Of a stretch of DNA of 64,000 nucleotides, positions 9,159 to 18,660 are shown in pieces. Under the pieces are notes generated by a model. That model was not told where the DNA came from and searched no databases. It saw nothing but the letters and a program-made list of their open reading frames with translations. Source of the DNA: a gamma proteobacterium HIMB55 (lineage in GTDB: Bacteria; Pseudomonadota; Gammaproteobacteria; Pseudomonadales; Halieaceae); NCBI GenBank assembly GCA_000227505.4, contig AGIF02000001.1, positions 1,446,035 to 1,510,034 on the forward strand, in the 5' to 3' direction. Both the position numbers and the translations under genes were made by a program. How positions within the stretch are numbered: position 1 is the first letter of the stretch; every line of letters begins with the position of its first letter.

Positions 9159-11765
9159 TCAGCCGTCGCTTAACGAGCGCTGAACAACCTCGAACACATC
9201 CTGAGACAGATTGTCCAAGGCCGCGATCGATGACAGCTCCGCACGCATCATTTCCTGGCCATGGGCATAGCGCTTAAAGCGCGTTAGCGGTGCTAGCATG
9301 CGCGAGGCAATCTGCGGGTTTTCCGACTGCAGCCTTCTTACCGCATCGCCCAGTAGCGCGTATCCACTACCGTCAGTGCTATGGAAAGCAACGGGATTCG
9401 CACCCGCAAACGAGCTGATAAGCGAACGCACCTTATTCGGGTTTCGCCAATCAAATGCAGCGTGCTCCGTAAGCGCATTAACAGCTGCCACTGTGGACAT
9501 TTCGGGCCGCGTCGCTTGCATGACGAACCACTGGTTGACCACCAAATTTTCAGACTGCCAACGGTCAAAGAAATGCTGCAGCACCTCCTCGCGATGCACG
9601 TCGTCCCCGTAATGAACGACGAGGCGAGCCGCGCAAAGGCGGTCCGATAAATTTGTTGCTGCGAAGTACATCTCACGGGCGGTGTTGAGCCAATTTGAGT
9701 CGCTCGCGACCAGTAAATTGAGTGCTGTATGTACCAAGGCGCGATCACCGATTTGTGCCGCAGACGGTGCATACGGCTCGCTGGCGGCCATACCCTTACT
9801 AACGATATGTGTTAGCTCATCGCGCAGCCCTTCTCCCAAGGCGCTAGCCACACTTTGTTTTGACGCGTGAATTTTGTGGACATCCACAAGGCCACTCTGT
9901 GAGTGTCGATCTGCGATCGACGCCTCCGTCGGTAATGCAAGAAGCTGTGCTTTCATCGCAGCTTCAGATGGACCTGCAAGCACCCGCCGAAGCGCATCGA
10001 CATAATCGGGTGCGAGCATTCCTGTACCCTCGTCAATCGCCTCGAAGGCCAAACGCTGAGATGCGTCCCAGCGAACATAGGGATCATCATCAAAGCCTAT
10101 AAGTGCCACAAGCTCGTCGCTTGATTGCTCGAGCTCCAAGCGAACAGGTGCAGAGAAACCTCGCAGCAGAGAGAGCACCGGTTGTTTGGACAGCCCATTG
10201 ATACTGATCGTCTCAGAAGCTTCAGTAAGCTCCACAACACGCTCTTTCTCGCCTTCGCCAAGGTCGTGATGCTTCCCATCGACCAGTAGCGACATAGCCA
10301 CAGGTATATGAAGCGGTGGCTTGGTGTCCTGACCAGGCGTTGGTGGATTGCGCTGCTCGAATGAAATGTCGAAGTTCCCGGATGCCTCGTCGAACTTAGT
10401 CTCAACAGCAATAACGGGCGTACCAGCTTGTTCATACCAACGGCGGAATTGACTGAGATCCTTGCCAGAGGCTTCTTGCATCGCATCGACAAAGTCATCG
10501 CAGGTAACTGCCATGCCATCAAATCGCTCGAAATACAGGCTGGCACCGCAATAGAAGGCCTCGTCACCCAACAACGTGTTGAGCATGCGCACAACCTCGG
10601 CGCCCTTCTCGTAGACGGTCATCGTATAAAAGTTCGATATCTCAATGAACGAATCAGGTCGAACAGGATGCGCCATAGGGCCCGCATCCTCCGCGAACTG
10701 ATGGGTTCGCAAAAATGCCACGTCCTCGATACGCTTCACGCCCCTAGAGTTCATATCCGCTGAGAACTCGGCGTCACGATATACGGTGAAGCCTTCTTTC
10801 AAACTGAGCTGGAACCAATCCCGACAGGTAACACGGTTCCCTGAGAAGTTGTGGAAGTACTCGTGTGCAACAACCGATTCCACGCGCTGATAGCCAAGGT
10901 CCGTGGTGATATCTGGGTGTGCAAGTACACAAGAGGTATTAAAAATATTGAGGCTCTTGTTTTCCATCGCCCCCATATTGAAGTCATCGACGGCGACAAT
11001 ATTGAAAAGATCAAGATCGTACTCGAGCCCGTACCGCTCCTCGTCCCAGCGCATTGACGCTTTCAGCGATGTCATCGCATGCTCGCAGTAGCCAATGTCC
11101 TTAGCTTCAACCCATATCCTAAGATCGACCGTCTTCCCTGATATTGTCTTAAAGGTGTCTGAAACTAGTTCGAGGTCACCTGCAACAATGGCAAATAGAT
11201 AGCTGGGCTTGGGGTGTGGGTCATGCCAAACGACGGTGTGTCGATTATTGTCGGCCGAGCTTCGGCTAACCTCGTTGCCGTTACTAAGGAGCACCGGGCA
11301 AGTGTTTTTGTCGGCTGTGAGCGATACCGTGTAAGTCGAGAGCACATCAGGACGATCCAAACCAAAGGTGATCTTGCGATAGCCCTCTGCCTCACACTGC
11401 GTGCAATACATCGTTCGTGAGCGATATAAGCCCTCAAGCGATGTATTTTTCTCGGGTACGATATCGACCTCTGCTTCGAAACAGACTTGGTCGGGCACGT
11501 TCTCGATGGTTAGTTTGCCGTTAGCATAGCGATATTCGTCGGCACTCAGCGCTCGTCCATTAATCACCAGGCTGACGATCTCCAATGACTCGCCATCTAA
11601 TACGAGCGGCGCGTGGTTTTTGCCGTTGCGCTGGATAGTAAGTTTGCTCGCAACGCGCGTTCGTCCATCAAAAATATCGAACGCCAACTCAACGGAGTCG
11701 ATAAAGAAATCGGGGGCTTTGTAGTCCTTCCGATAGATCGTTTTTGGTGCGCCCTCACGCATCAT
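9159..11765 (-). CDS. pepN: Aminopeptidase N (M1 family)
   Basis: An 868-residue protein, close to the 870 residues of the Escherichia coli enzyme. It is a zinc aminopeptidase that removes N-terminal residues from peptides in the cytoplasm. Visible signatures are the exopeptidase motif GAMEN (substrate amine recognition), the zinc motif HEYFHNF with the distal Glu in the following SLKEGFTVYRD, and the C-terminal helical PepN-type domain (ending RYAHGQEMMRAELSS). It is the last gene of the lipA-to-pepN minus-strand run. Its ATG overlaps the stop of the DUF2797 gene by four bases. No signal peptide is present. Confidence 0.96.
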   Translation of the reverse strand: MMREGAPKTIYRKDYKAPDFFIDSVELAFDIFDGRTRVASKLTIQRNGKNHAPLVLDGESLEIVSLVINGRALSADEYRYANGKLTIENVPDQVCFEAEVDIVPEKNTSLEGLYRSRTMYCTQCEAEGYRKITFGLDRPDVLSTYTVSLTADKNTCPVLLSNGNEVSRSSADNNRHTVVWHDPHPKPSYLFAIVAGDLELVSDTFKTISGKTVDLRIWVEAKDIGYCEHAMTSLKASMRWDEERYGLEYDLDLFNIVAVDDFNMGAMENKSLNIFNTSCVLAHPDITTDLGYQRVESVVAHEYFHNFSGNRVTCRDWFQLSLKEGFTVYRDAEFSADMNSRGVKRIEDVAFLRTHQFAEDAGPMAHPVRPDSFIEISNFYTMTVYEKGAEVVRMLNTLLGDEAFYCGASLYFERFDGMAVTCDDFVDAMQEASGKDLSQFRRWYEQAGTPVIAVETKFDEASGNFDISFEQRNPPTPGQDTKPPLHIPVAMSLLVDGKHHDLGEGEKERVVELTEASETISINGLSKQPVLSLLRGFSAPVRLELEQSSDELVALIGFDDDPYVRWDASQRLAFEAIDEGTGMLAPDYVDALRRVLAGPSEAAMKAQLLALPTEASIADRHSQSGLVDVHKIHASKQSVASALGEGLRDELTHIVSKGMAASEPYAPSAAQIGDRALVHTALNLLVASDSNWLNTAREMYFAATNLSDRLCAARLVVHYGDDVHREEVLQHFFDRWQSENLVVNQWFVMQATRPEMSTVAAVNALTEHAAFDWRNPNKVRSLISSFAGANPVAFHSTDGSGYALLGDAVRRLQSENPQIASRMLAPLTRFKRYAHGQEMMRAELSSIAALDNLSQDVFEVVQRSLSDG

Positions 11766-12613
11766 TGCATGCTCTCCAGTTGTACGTGGTACCCGCCAAA
11801 TTTGCGGACATTCAAAACCCCAGTATCAAACATCAAGTACTGCCCTTTGATGCCCATCAGTCGGCCTTCAACTCTCGGGGTTTTATCAAAATTATGTGCT
11901 TTTACTTTGGTTGGAAATTCGATCACGGGGTAGTCGATATCCACCGCTGGTTGATCTTCCAACAACGTGATCGCTTGTAAGCCAAATCGGTCCTGAAGCG
12001 CGGAAATGTCGTCGGCGCATAACTCCATCAACTCTTTTCTCTTTTCTTCCAAAGAGACCGGCTCACCGTTACCTTTTAACATCGTCTGCCAAGCAGTTTT
12101 GTCCTTAACGTGATTAGCCAACGCCGTCTCCAGTAAGCCCGAAAGCTGTCGGTGACGGACACGCGCAATAGGCTGCGCCTGCGTTGCGCCCTGATCCATC
12201 CAGCGGGTTGGAACTTGGGAGTGCCGTGTAATGCCAACCTTCACACCCGAGGTATTTGCCAGATAAACGATATGGTCGACGAAACAATTATTCTCCGCCC
12301 AATCGGGTTCGCGGCAGGTGCCCTCGTCAAAGTGACACCTCTCTGGACTCACGATACAACTATCGCAAGCAGCTAGTTTTTTAAAGCAAGGAAAACAGTG
12401 CCCTTGATTAAAGCTCTTATTCGTCTTCCGGGCGCAATGCACACAGTTGATGACCCCGGTAAATTCGAGCGCAATATGGCTGCCAATCAGTGGATTGAGC
12501 GCTACCCGCGCTTCACCAATGGGTAATTTGTAATGCACGCTGGAGTCTAGCTCCGTAAGCATTTTGCGTAAGTTTCCCGATGCGATCATTAACTGAGTCT
12601 CTCTTATTGCCAC
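11762..12613 (-). CDS. DUF2797 domain-containing protein
   Basis: A 283-residue protein of the DUF2797 family. It carries a cysteine-rich block near residues 60-115 (CVHCARK, CFPCFKK, CDSC, then further Cys and His), which suggests one or two bound zinc ions. The middle contains YLANTSGVKVGITRHSQVPTRW, resembling a GIY-YIG-like fold region. The C-terminal part ends with GIKGQYLMFDTGVLNVRK. The function of the family is not known. It sits between DUF1315 and pepN with overlaps of 10 and 4 bases, so it is surely co-translated with them. Confidence 0.85.
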   Translation of the reverse strand: MAIRETQLMIASGNLRKMLTELDSSVHYKLPIGEARVALNPLIGSHIALEFTGVINCVHCARKTNKSFNQGHCFPCFKKLAACDSCIVSPERCHFDEGTCREPDWAENNCFVDHIVYLANTSGVKVGITRHSQVPTRWMDQGATQAQPIARVRHRQLSGLLETALANHVKDKTAWQTMLKGNGEPVSLEEKRKELMELCADDISALQDRFGLQAITLLEDQPAVDIDYPVIEFPTKVKAHNFDKTPRVEGRLMGIKGQYLMFDTGVLNVRKFGGYHVQLESMQ

Positions 12614-12873
12614 TTGAGTGGAACAGGGTCGTCACAGGTATCACCCGCTTTTGCACCCTTATCGATGAATCCCACGCGCTCCTCCGCTGGCAAGTGAAAC
12701 TGCCCCCAAAGTAAAACCGCTTCCATCGTCTCTTTTCTCTGTGTTTCCGTCAGTGTCCGACCGTCCGGCCAGCGCCCGGTAGAGAGTGCATCAACCATCC
12801 TCTGATACAGCTCTCTCGGCATAGCCTTCACCGCATTTTCATATGCGCCAGACCCTTCATTTTCGTTCGACAT
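12604..12873 (-). CDS. DUF1315 (YeaC-like) protein
   Basis: An 89-residue protein matching the YeaC/DUF1315 family. Recognisable parts are the MPRELYQRMVDALSTGRWPDG segment and the conserved C-terminal VLLWGQFHLP and DPVPLKW. The family is widespread in gammaproteobacteria and uncharacterised. It overlaps the DUF2797 gene by ten bases and begins nine bases after the rhomboid stop. Confidence 0.85.
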   Translation of the reverse strand: MSNENEGSGAYENAVKAMPRELYQRMVDALSTGRWPDGRTLTETQRKETMEAVLLWGQFHLPAEERVGFIDKGAKAGDTCDDPVPLKWQ

Positions 12874-12882
12874 AAGCGCTCG

Positions 12883-13512
12883 TTATCCTCTTGGTAAGAC
12901 GCGGGCAATGATGATGCCTGTCAGAATGCCAACCAATAAACCACCTAAATGCGCACCATTGGCGATCGATCCTAAACCCAACAGTTTGAGAACATCGGTG
13001 AAGCCGATTAGCAGCCAAACCCACATAAAGGTAAGAACCGACGGGACAGGAATAAGAACCAACCCGGGTCGCATGCGGGACAAGACCCAGAGGCAACCCA
13101 TATAGGCGTAAACAACACCGGATAAGCCGCCAAAAATAGAGGGGCCTTCCCACCAGTACTGAAGCAAGTTGCCGCCCACGGCACCGGCAAGGAAGAGGTT
13201 AAATACGAAAACTGAGCCTAAGCGAAGCTCGAGCCGGCTACCGAACTCCCAAATCCACAGTGAATTAAACACAAGGTGTAACAGACCAAAGTGAATCAGC
13301 GCGGGACTCACGTAGCGCCAGTAATCGGTTCCCGGACTTACAAGTTCAAAACGCCGGCCGTTGTATTCGACTTTGTTGAACGCCAGCCAGTCTAAAACGA
13401 TGGAATCGCCAAACACCTCCATCAGCAAAAAGACGCTGACGGCTGCAACCAGCACTAAAACCGTTACGGGAACCTGTCGCCAATGAATAGTCAGATCAGG
13501 ATGTGAGTGCAT
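12883..13512 (-). CDS. Rhomboid-family intramembrane serine protease
   Basis: A 209-residue multi-pass membrane protein with the core six-helix rhomboid layout. The catalytic serine is in GGLSGVVYAYMG (near residue 127) and the catalytic histidine in NGAHLGGLLVG (near residue 188). The family's WR-type loop region appears as TDYWRYVSPALIHFGLLHLVFN, with the conserved HxxxN. Rhomboids cleave transmembrane segments of client proteins in the inner membrane; the client is unknown. The start overlaps the nadK 3' end by 17 bases. Confidence 0.9.
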   Translation of the reverse strand: MHSHPDLTIHWRQVPVTVLVLVAAVSVFLLMEVFGDSIVLDWLAFNKVEYNGRRFELVSPGTDYWRYVSPALIHFGLLHLVFNSLWIWEFGSRLELRLGSVFVFNLFLAGAVGGNLLQYWWEGPSIFGGLSGVVYAYMGCLWVLSRMRPGLVLIPVPSVLTFMWVWLLIGFTDVLKLLGLGSIANGAHLGGLLVGILTGIIIARVLPRG

Positions 13513-14380
13513 CAGACCATCTTAGTTTGTCCCGACAACTCGCATAAAAGCTGTAGCCCGGTGGGTGCAGTAACCGAAGTGCCCGTGGCTTTTTCCTTAC
13601 GACAACCGAGTCACCTGGCTTCAATGTCAGTGACACTTGGCCATCACATGTAACCAGCGGATTGTTTTTGTTTCGCTCCAGTGTGTCTATTTGGATGACG
13701 CTATCTCCGTGAACAACCATAGGACGGCTATTCAATGAATGAGGAAACATGGGCACGAGAGCAACGGCATCAAGTTTAGGGTTCATGATAGGACCTCCCG
13801 CTGACATTGAGTAAGCGGTAGAGCCAGTCGGTGTGGCGATAATTAAACCGTCAGCGTTCATCCGATAAACGAAATCGTCGTCCACTTGAAGCTGAAACTC
13901 GATCATCTGCGCAGATGTACCGGAGTTCACAACAACGTCATTCAACGCCTCGGCGCGACCCGTTGTGTTACCACCACTCGATACTTCAACATCGAGAAGG
14001 AAGCGTCGGTCGGTCGTGTAATCACCGTCAAGAACGCTACTCACGTGAGCAGCTAACTCCTCGTCTGGACTCACGTCGGTCAAGAAACCGAGCCGCCCGC
14101 GGTTCACGCCGATCACGGGACAGTCATGGCGCACCAGTGTTCGAGCGGCGCTCAACAAACTCCCATCACCACCAATCACAATTGCCAGATCAACATTCGC
14201 GCCAATAGCGTCTCTGGGCTGCATGGCACGCGTTTCAAAATGAGCGAGAGTAGCCAGTCGGTCCTCGAGAACAACATCGATGCCCCGGCTATCAAGTAAG
14301 TCCAATAGGTGAGCAACCACTTGAGAAACTCCCGGGTGCTCGCGCCTTCCCAGTAAACCCACTCGTTTAAATTCGCTCAT
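13496..14380 (-). CDS. nadK: NAD kinase
   Basis: A 294-residue cytosolic enzyme that phosphorylates NAD to NADP. The diagnostic GGDGSLLSAAR motif is near residue 70. It is followed by GVNRGRLGFLTD and the conserved ALNDVVV segment that binds the nicotinamide side. The length matches the gammaproteobacterial enzyme (292 in Escherichia coli). It begins 11 bases after the glycosyltransferase stop within the operon headed by lipA. Confidence 0.96.
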   Translation of the reverse strand: MSEFKRVGLLGRREHPGVSQVVAHLLDLLDSRGIDVVLEDRLATLAHFETRAMQPRDAIGANVDLAIVIGGDGSLLSAARTLVRHDCPVIGVNRGRLGFLTDVSPDEELAAHVSSVLDGDYTTDRRFLLDVEVSSGGNTTGRAEALNDVVVNSGTSAQMIEFQLQVDDDFVYRMNADGLIIATPTGSTAYSMSAGGPIMNPKLDAVALVPMFPHSLNSRPMVVHGDSVIQIDTLERNKNNPLVTCDGQVSLTLKPGDSVVVRKKPRALRLLHPPGYSFYASCRDKLRWSDALTS

Positions 14381-14391
14381 GGTAACCCGCC

Positions 14392-15579
14392 CTACTTTCG
14401 ATCGCCTTTATCGGCAAAATCGCGTAATAAATAACGTCGCATTGCATGCGCCACTTCATGATAAGCCAGCAATCCCGACCCCATTTGTAACGATCGATCG
14501 CTTAGCGCCTGCCAAAGCGTCGCCTCCGACAGAATCCGCCGCAAGTTCAGTACCATATGGGCAGGACTATCGGCAATCGACACACTATCACCTAATTCCA
14601 ATCGTGCATTCGATATGGCCTCACGAGTCGTCGCCAAGGGAATCCCTCGAACCATCGCATTCACGAGCTTCGCTTCAACGTGACTCTCGTTTAGCAGTGG
14701 CTCGACCATGGCACGAATACCCAGCTCCGTGATTTTTAAATCGTTACTGTCACGATGAAGTAATACGTCATTGCGCGATGCGAGATCATTGACGAGTTCC
14801 TCATTCGCATCGAGCCCGAGAACGTGAAGCTCTAAGCCCGGAATCGCATCTCGGATACCGCTCCAAACATGGTCTAAAAACCAAAGCAGGCTGTTTACGT
14901 TATCCGAATCACCAAGGTAGCCTGCATAGCCAATACGCATTCGCGTTGCAGTAAAACCTGACACCACCGCTGTCGGTCGCGAAGGTGAGGGTGGCGTAGA
15001 TTCGTCAACTAACTTTCCCAGCGATATTCCTAGGGCGAGCAGATCCTTGGACACGTCTGTGGTTGAGAACACACGATCGCAACGAGATAAATTGCCATGC
15101 TCATAACGACGAATACGTTTTACCCTTCGTGATCCTAAAAGGCCTTTGGCAAGCGCAGGTGAATCCGACTCAATTCGCTGTACAAAAAACGCGGTGCGCC
15201 CCGAAATGCCCAGCGGTAGGTAAGGTATCGCATCAAGTGAATCCACAACGACAGATTCAAAATCAGCGGCTCTACGCTGAATAGCCGCTTTTAATCGCGC
15301 ATTTACAAGGGTGCTCACACCGCGCCCCTCGAGTAACAATTTCAACTCAGGATCGACGGGCTTATCCCCGTCACCTCGTTCAAACCCACCGGCAACCCTG
15401 ACAACGCCGAGATCAATGCGCAAAGAATTCAAGTCAGCGGTATTCGCTGGACCCGCTACTGCTAATGAAATCTCGAAGTCACGCGAGAGAATACTGATGA
15501 CCGATCGAGTTGCCTCAGTCAGTGCGGGCTTATCCCTCTGGGTTTGGACAGCGGTTATGTAGAGTAACTTTCCCTTCAT
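14392..15579 (-). CDS. Glycosyltransferase family 4-like protein
   Basis: A 395-residue protein that reads as a GT-B fold glycosyltransferase. The C-terminal half contains RIGYAGYLGDSDNVNSLLWF (typical donor-domain start of GT4 proteins), LELHVLGLDANEE, and then a VEPLLNESHVEAKLVNAM segment corresponding to the family's G/E-rich donor-binding region. The N-terminal acceptor domain is poorly conserved. Acceptor and donor are unknown. It lies 11 bases after lipA and 11 before nadK, an unusual position inside an otherwise housekeeping operon; no other sugar-polymer gene is nearby. Confidence 0.7.
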   Translation of the reverse strand: MKGKLLYITAVQTQRDKPALTEATRSVISILSRDFEISLAVAGPANTADLNSLRIDLGVVRVAGGFERGDGDKPVDPELKLLLEGRGVSTLVNARLKAAIQRRAADFESVVVDSLDAIPYLPLGISGRTAFFVQRIESDSPALAKGLLGSRRVKRIRRYEHGNLSRCDRVFSTTDVSKDLLALGISLGKLVDESTPPSPSRPTAVVSGFTATRMRIGYAGYLGDSDNVNSLLWFLDHVWSGIRDAIPGLELHVLGLDANEELVNDLASRNDVLLHRDSNDLKITELGIRAMVEPLLNESHVEAKLVNAMVRGIPLATTREAISNARLELGDSVSIADSPAHMVLNLRRILSEATLWQALSDRSLQMGSGLLAYHEVAHAMRRYLLRDFADKGDRK

Positions 15580-15590
15580 CCACCCAACCC

Positions 15591-16592
15591 CTAGGGAGAT
15601 TCAAGACCTACGTTATTGAACTCTAAAACGCGTTCGGCTCGGTAACTAGATCTCACAAAAACGCCCGAAACGACCTCTTTAAAGCCCTTTTTCAATCCCC
15701 ACTCACGGTAGCGCTCAAATTCATCGGGCGTTACAAAACGTTCTACTGGCAGATGGTTCTTTGTGGGCTGCAGATACTGCCCAAGGGTCAGGACATCGAC
15801 AGAGGCATTCCGTAAGTCATCCATACACTCGAGGAGTTCGTCGTCAGTCTCACCGAGGCCAAGCATCAAGGACGTTTTAGTGATGACATCAGAGGTTTGA
15901 GCCGCGTATTTCAATACGTTCAAGGTTTGCTCATAGCCGGCTCGGGGATCACGAACAGGATGAGTCAGTCGCTTTACGGTCTCTACATTTTGAGCGAATA
16001 CATCGAGCCCCGAATCTAGAAGCGTATCGATAGCTAACTCCAGGCCCAGAAAGTCGGGCGTCAGCGCCTCAACCCCAGTATCCGGGTTGAGCCGTTTAAC
16101 CTCTTTAATCGTCTTAGCGTAATGTCCAGCACCGCCGTCGGGTAAGTCGTCGCGATTAACAGACGTCAAAACGACATAAGACAACCCCATTAGCTGAACC
16201 GCTTTAGCTGTGTTCTCGGGCTCTTCAGCATCCAACCAGCCCTTGGGATTACCCGTGTTTACGGAGCAGAACCGGCAGGCGCGAGTACAGACCTCGCCCA
16301 TGAGCATAATGGTGGCAGTCCCAGCGCTCCAACATTCGCTGATATTGGGGCATTTAGCTTCTTCACAAACCGTCGCAAGCCGGTGCTGCTTAACGATATC
16401 TTTTACCGACTCATACTTAGGTGAGTGGCGCACGCGCATGCGCAAAAAATCGGGCTTTTTGAGTCGCTGGGAATCCGCCTTAGAGGATTTGATACCGTCT
16501 TTGATCGCATGAATGCCGGAAGGGGTAACAAACTTCTCCCCACTCGGTACGTTAACCGCTGGAATCAAATTTGACTCACCTTTTTCGCCCAT
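15591..16592 (-). CDS. lipA: Lipoyl synthase
   Basis: A 333-residue radical-SAM enzyme that inserts two sulfur atoms into protein-bound octanoyl groups. Both iron-sulfur clusters are represented: the auxiliary-cluster cysteines in [12 protein letters not shown] (about residues 96-107) and the radical-SAM CTRACRFC (about 122-129). The C-terminal SSYRAE holds the serine ligand of the auxiliary cluster. The length is slightly above the usual 320 because of an N-terminal extension. It appears to be the promoter-proximal gene of the minus-strand run ending in pepN. lipB, its usual neighbour, is absent here. Confidence 0.96.
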   Translation of the reverse strand: MGEKGESNLIPAVNVPSGEKFVTPSGIHAIKDGIKSSKADSQRLKKPDFLRMRVRHSPKYESVKDIVKQHRLATVCEEAKCPNISECWSAGTATIMLMGEVCTRACRFCSVNTGNPKGWLDAEEPENTAKAVQLMGLSYVVLTSVNRDDLPDGGAGHYAKTIKEVKRLNPDTGVEALTPDFLGLELAIDTLLDSGLDVFAQNVETVKRLTHPVRDPRAGYEQTLNVLKYAAQTSDVITKTSLMLGLGETDDELLECMDDLRNASVDVLTLGQYLQPTKNHLPVERFVTPDEFERYREWGLKKGFKEVVSGVFVRSSYRAERVLEFNNVGLESP

Positions 16593-16846
16593 GTCTCGGC
16601 AACTCCACCCGATCTACCCCTGCACAGCGAAGTTTACACCAATGTTAGAAACAAGAACTGCTCGACCAGGTCTCTAAGCATGCTGTGCATCGCAAATACG
16701 CGAAAAAATCGGCCCTATGCGAGGTAGCCGAGCCTAAATATCACTCTGTACCCCAAGGTCGATCGAGCCAATCGTCAAACCTCTGTCCTGAGTCCTTAGC
16801 CGGCTAGCAAGTGAACTGAGCCCCGAAGAAACGAGTAGAACCGCAG

Positions 16847-17023
16847 ATGAAGCGTCAAAAAGATTGTTACGACTGCAAGACGGCAATGGCTGTGCTTTAT
16901 CGGTCTCGAGCAGGTAAAACTGAAGGTTGGCAATTCCGGTGTGAGGCATGCCTGCTGAAATTTAAAGCGGCACAATCTGATGCGTACCAATACGGTGGGA
17001 CGTGGAAGGCGCGCAAACAATGA
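16847..17023 (+). CDS. Small zinc-ribbon-like protein (58 residues)
   Basis: A 58-residue reading frame starting at ATG 16847 and ending with TGA at 17021. It has two CxxC pairs, CYDC near residue 7 and CEAC near residue 32, spaced as in a zinc ribbon. It ends with a YQYGGTWKARK tail, which I recognise from small conserved gammaproteobacterial proteins that end in YGGTWK. Function unknown. It is alone on the plus strand between the lipA operon (divergent) and a convergent small membrane protein. A hairpin follows at 17064. The 254 bases before it (16593-16846) hold no gene I can see. Confidence 0.72.
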   Translation: MKRQKDCYDCKTAMAVLYRSRAGKTEGWQFRCEACLLKFKAAQSDAYQYGGTWKARKQ

Positions 17024-17063
17024 CACTCTTATTCTATCTCGCGTATTACCGCATTCTCTAGAA

Positions 17064-17083
17064 CGCCCACATTAATTTGGGCG
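17064..17083. terminator. Hairpin between two convergent small genes
   Basis: A 6-bp inverted repeat, CGCCCA and TGGGCG, with an AT-rich 8-nt loop. It lies 40 bases after the 58-residue gene and beyond the end of the minus-strand 47-residue gene. There is no long T-tract. A bidirectional terminator is the simplest reading. Confidence 0.4.
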
Positions 17084-17157
17084 CGAGTGATTGCCATTTT
17101 CTACGGGGAGCTATCCGTGCGAAGACTCCTAGAACAGGACAAAACAATCGTTTCCTA

Positions 17158-17301
17158 TTACAGATACCCCAGAAGCCAAAGAACAAAAACCGCGGTAAAA
17201 GCGCCTTTGAAGTAAGCAAACCAGAGTGCTACGTAGTCAGACATGCCTAGCTTTTGTAACCACCAATCCGTTTGTCGTTTGTGCCAACTAAAGAATTTCA
17301 T
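17158..17301 (-). CDS. Small single-pass membrane protein (47 residues)
   Basis: A 47-residue frame, ATG at 17299-17301 and TAA at 17158-17160. A GAGG ribosome site sits about six bases before the start. The N-terminal half is basic and tryptophan-rich (WHKRQTDWWLQKLG). The C-terminal half is one strongly hydrophobic helix (about residues 26-46, ending FVLWLLGYL). It starts 24 bases after the stop of the MFS gene and on the same strand, so it is probably the second gene of that transcript. I do not recognise a named family. The helix, codon pattern and ribosome site make chance unlikely. A transporter-associated small protein is an inference from position only. Confidence 0.62.
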   Translation of the reverse strand: MKFFSWHKRQTDWWLQKLGMSDYVALWFAYFKGAFTAVFVLWLLGYL

Positions 17302-17325
17302 GGGAAACCTCGTCAACCGTATCTT

Positions 17326-18660
17326 TCACTGTTCCCGTTCACGCAATGCTCCCGCGTAAGGCGCACTGCCGCGTATGTAAGCGAGGCCACCAATAAGGCT
17401 CAGACTCACACCAATCGACAAACCGTATCGCACAGAGTCCGCACCAAACTGAGAAAAGCTATCGCTCAGTGCACCGACCAGCAGCGGCCCCAGCCCCATA
17501 CCCAACAGATTAATCGCCAGCAACATCAACGCTGACGCCTGTGTTCGCCAATATTGTGGAACAAGATTTTGCACGGCAGCGTAGCTCGGGGCGATCCAAA
17601 AGCTAGCGAATACAGCAGAAAGTCCCATGAACACGAGCGCAAACGGTACGTCGATAGTGCCCATTACCAGTCGGTGCTCGACGGGCCAGAGCAGGAATGC
17701 AAGCTGGGTGGGTAGCGCAAGGAAAATTCCGATAGCAGGTAGCCACAACTGCCAACGCTTATCGTCACGCGCAAGCCTATCGACAAGCAGTCCACTGGAA
17801 ATCGTACCGAGACCGCCACCGAAGACGCCGATCAAACCCAGATAAAGTCCTGCATCGACAAGACTCATGTCATGAACGCGCACCAAAAAGCTCGGCGACC
17901 AAACACCGAGACCGTAGCCTGCAATCCCGGTAAAGCCCACACCCACCATAATGTGAGCAAACGAAGGGAGCCTGAAAATATTTCCCAGTGCAGCGAACAG
18001 TCCTGCCTGAGCTTGCCCTTCAGGTAAACTTACCTTGAGGGGCTCTCTCACAGTGAGTTGAATCAAAATGGCGAGTAGTACCCCGGGAATGCCAAACACT
18101 AGGAACACTGAACGCCACCCATAGGCCTCGGCAATAACGGCGCCACCAAACAAGCCCACCAAAATGCCAATGTTCGGCGCGGTCGCTAAAATACCCTGCG
18201 CGAAAGCCCGCTTCTCCGGAGGAAAATAGTCAGCCAAGAGCGACTGTGACGGTGGCGTGCCGCCTGCCTCACCAACCCCAACACCTATCCGAAGTAACAA
18301 CAGATGCCAAAAGCCGGTTGCCGTTGCGCAAAGCGCTGTAACCGCACTCCAAGTCGTCATTGAGATGGCAAGCACATTTCTGCGCGACCATCGATCTGCA
18401 AGGCGCGCTACGGGTATTCCAAGCGTTGCATAGAACAAAGCGAATGCCAGTCCCGATAACAATCCCATCTGAGTATCGGTCGCACCGAATTCCGTTTTGA
18501 TCGGTTCAATCAGGATCGTCATGACCTGACGATCGACAAAATTAAAGACGTAACCCAAAGTCAGTAACGCCAGGACGTAGTAGCGGTACCTGCTTGAAAA
18601 GGCCTCGTGAGGCGCAGCCATTGCTGATGCTGAAGTTTGTTCCGTCACGCTGTGGGACAC
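17326..18660 (-). CDS. MFS transporter, spinster-like
   Basis: A 444-residue major facilitator with twelve predicted helices. Early in the protein come FVDRQVMTILIEPIKTEFG and then GIPVARLADRWSRRNV, the loop 2-3 motif of the family. This arrangement is typical of the spinster-like branch that is abundant in marine gammaproteobacteria. These transporters usually carry organic acids, lipids or amphiphilic compounds, but the substrate cannot be read from sequence. It is followed on the same strand by the 47-residue membrane protein. Confidence 0.88.
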   Translation of the reverse strand: MSHSVTEQTSASAMAAPHEAFSSRYRYYVLALLTLGYVFNFVDRQVMTILIEPIKTEFGATDTQMGLLSGLAFALFYATLGIPVARLADRWSRRNVLAISMTTWSAVTALCATATGFWHLLLLRIGVGVGEAGGTPPSQSLLADYFPPEKRAFAQGILATAPNIGILVGLFGGAVIAEAYGWRSVFLVFGIPGVLLAILIQLTVREPLKVSLPEGQAQAGLFAALGNIFRLPSFAHIMVGVGFTGIAGYGLGVWSPSFLVRVHDMSLVDAGLYLGLIGVFGGGLGTISSGLLVDRLARDDKRWQLWLPAIGIFLALPTQLAFLLWPVEHRLVMGTIDVPFALVFMGLSAVFASFWIAPSYAAVQNLVPQYWRTQASALMLLAINLLGMGLGPLLVGALSDSFSQFGADSVRYGLSIGVSLSLIGGLAYIRGSAPYAGALREREQ

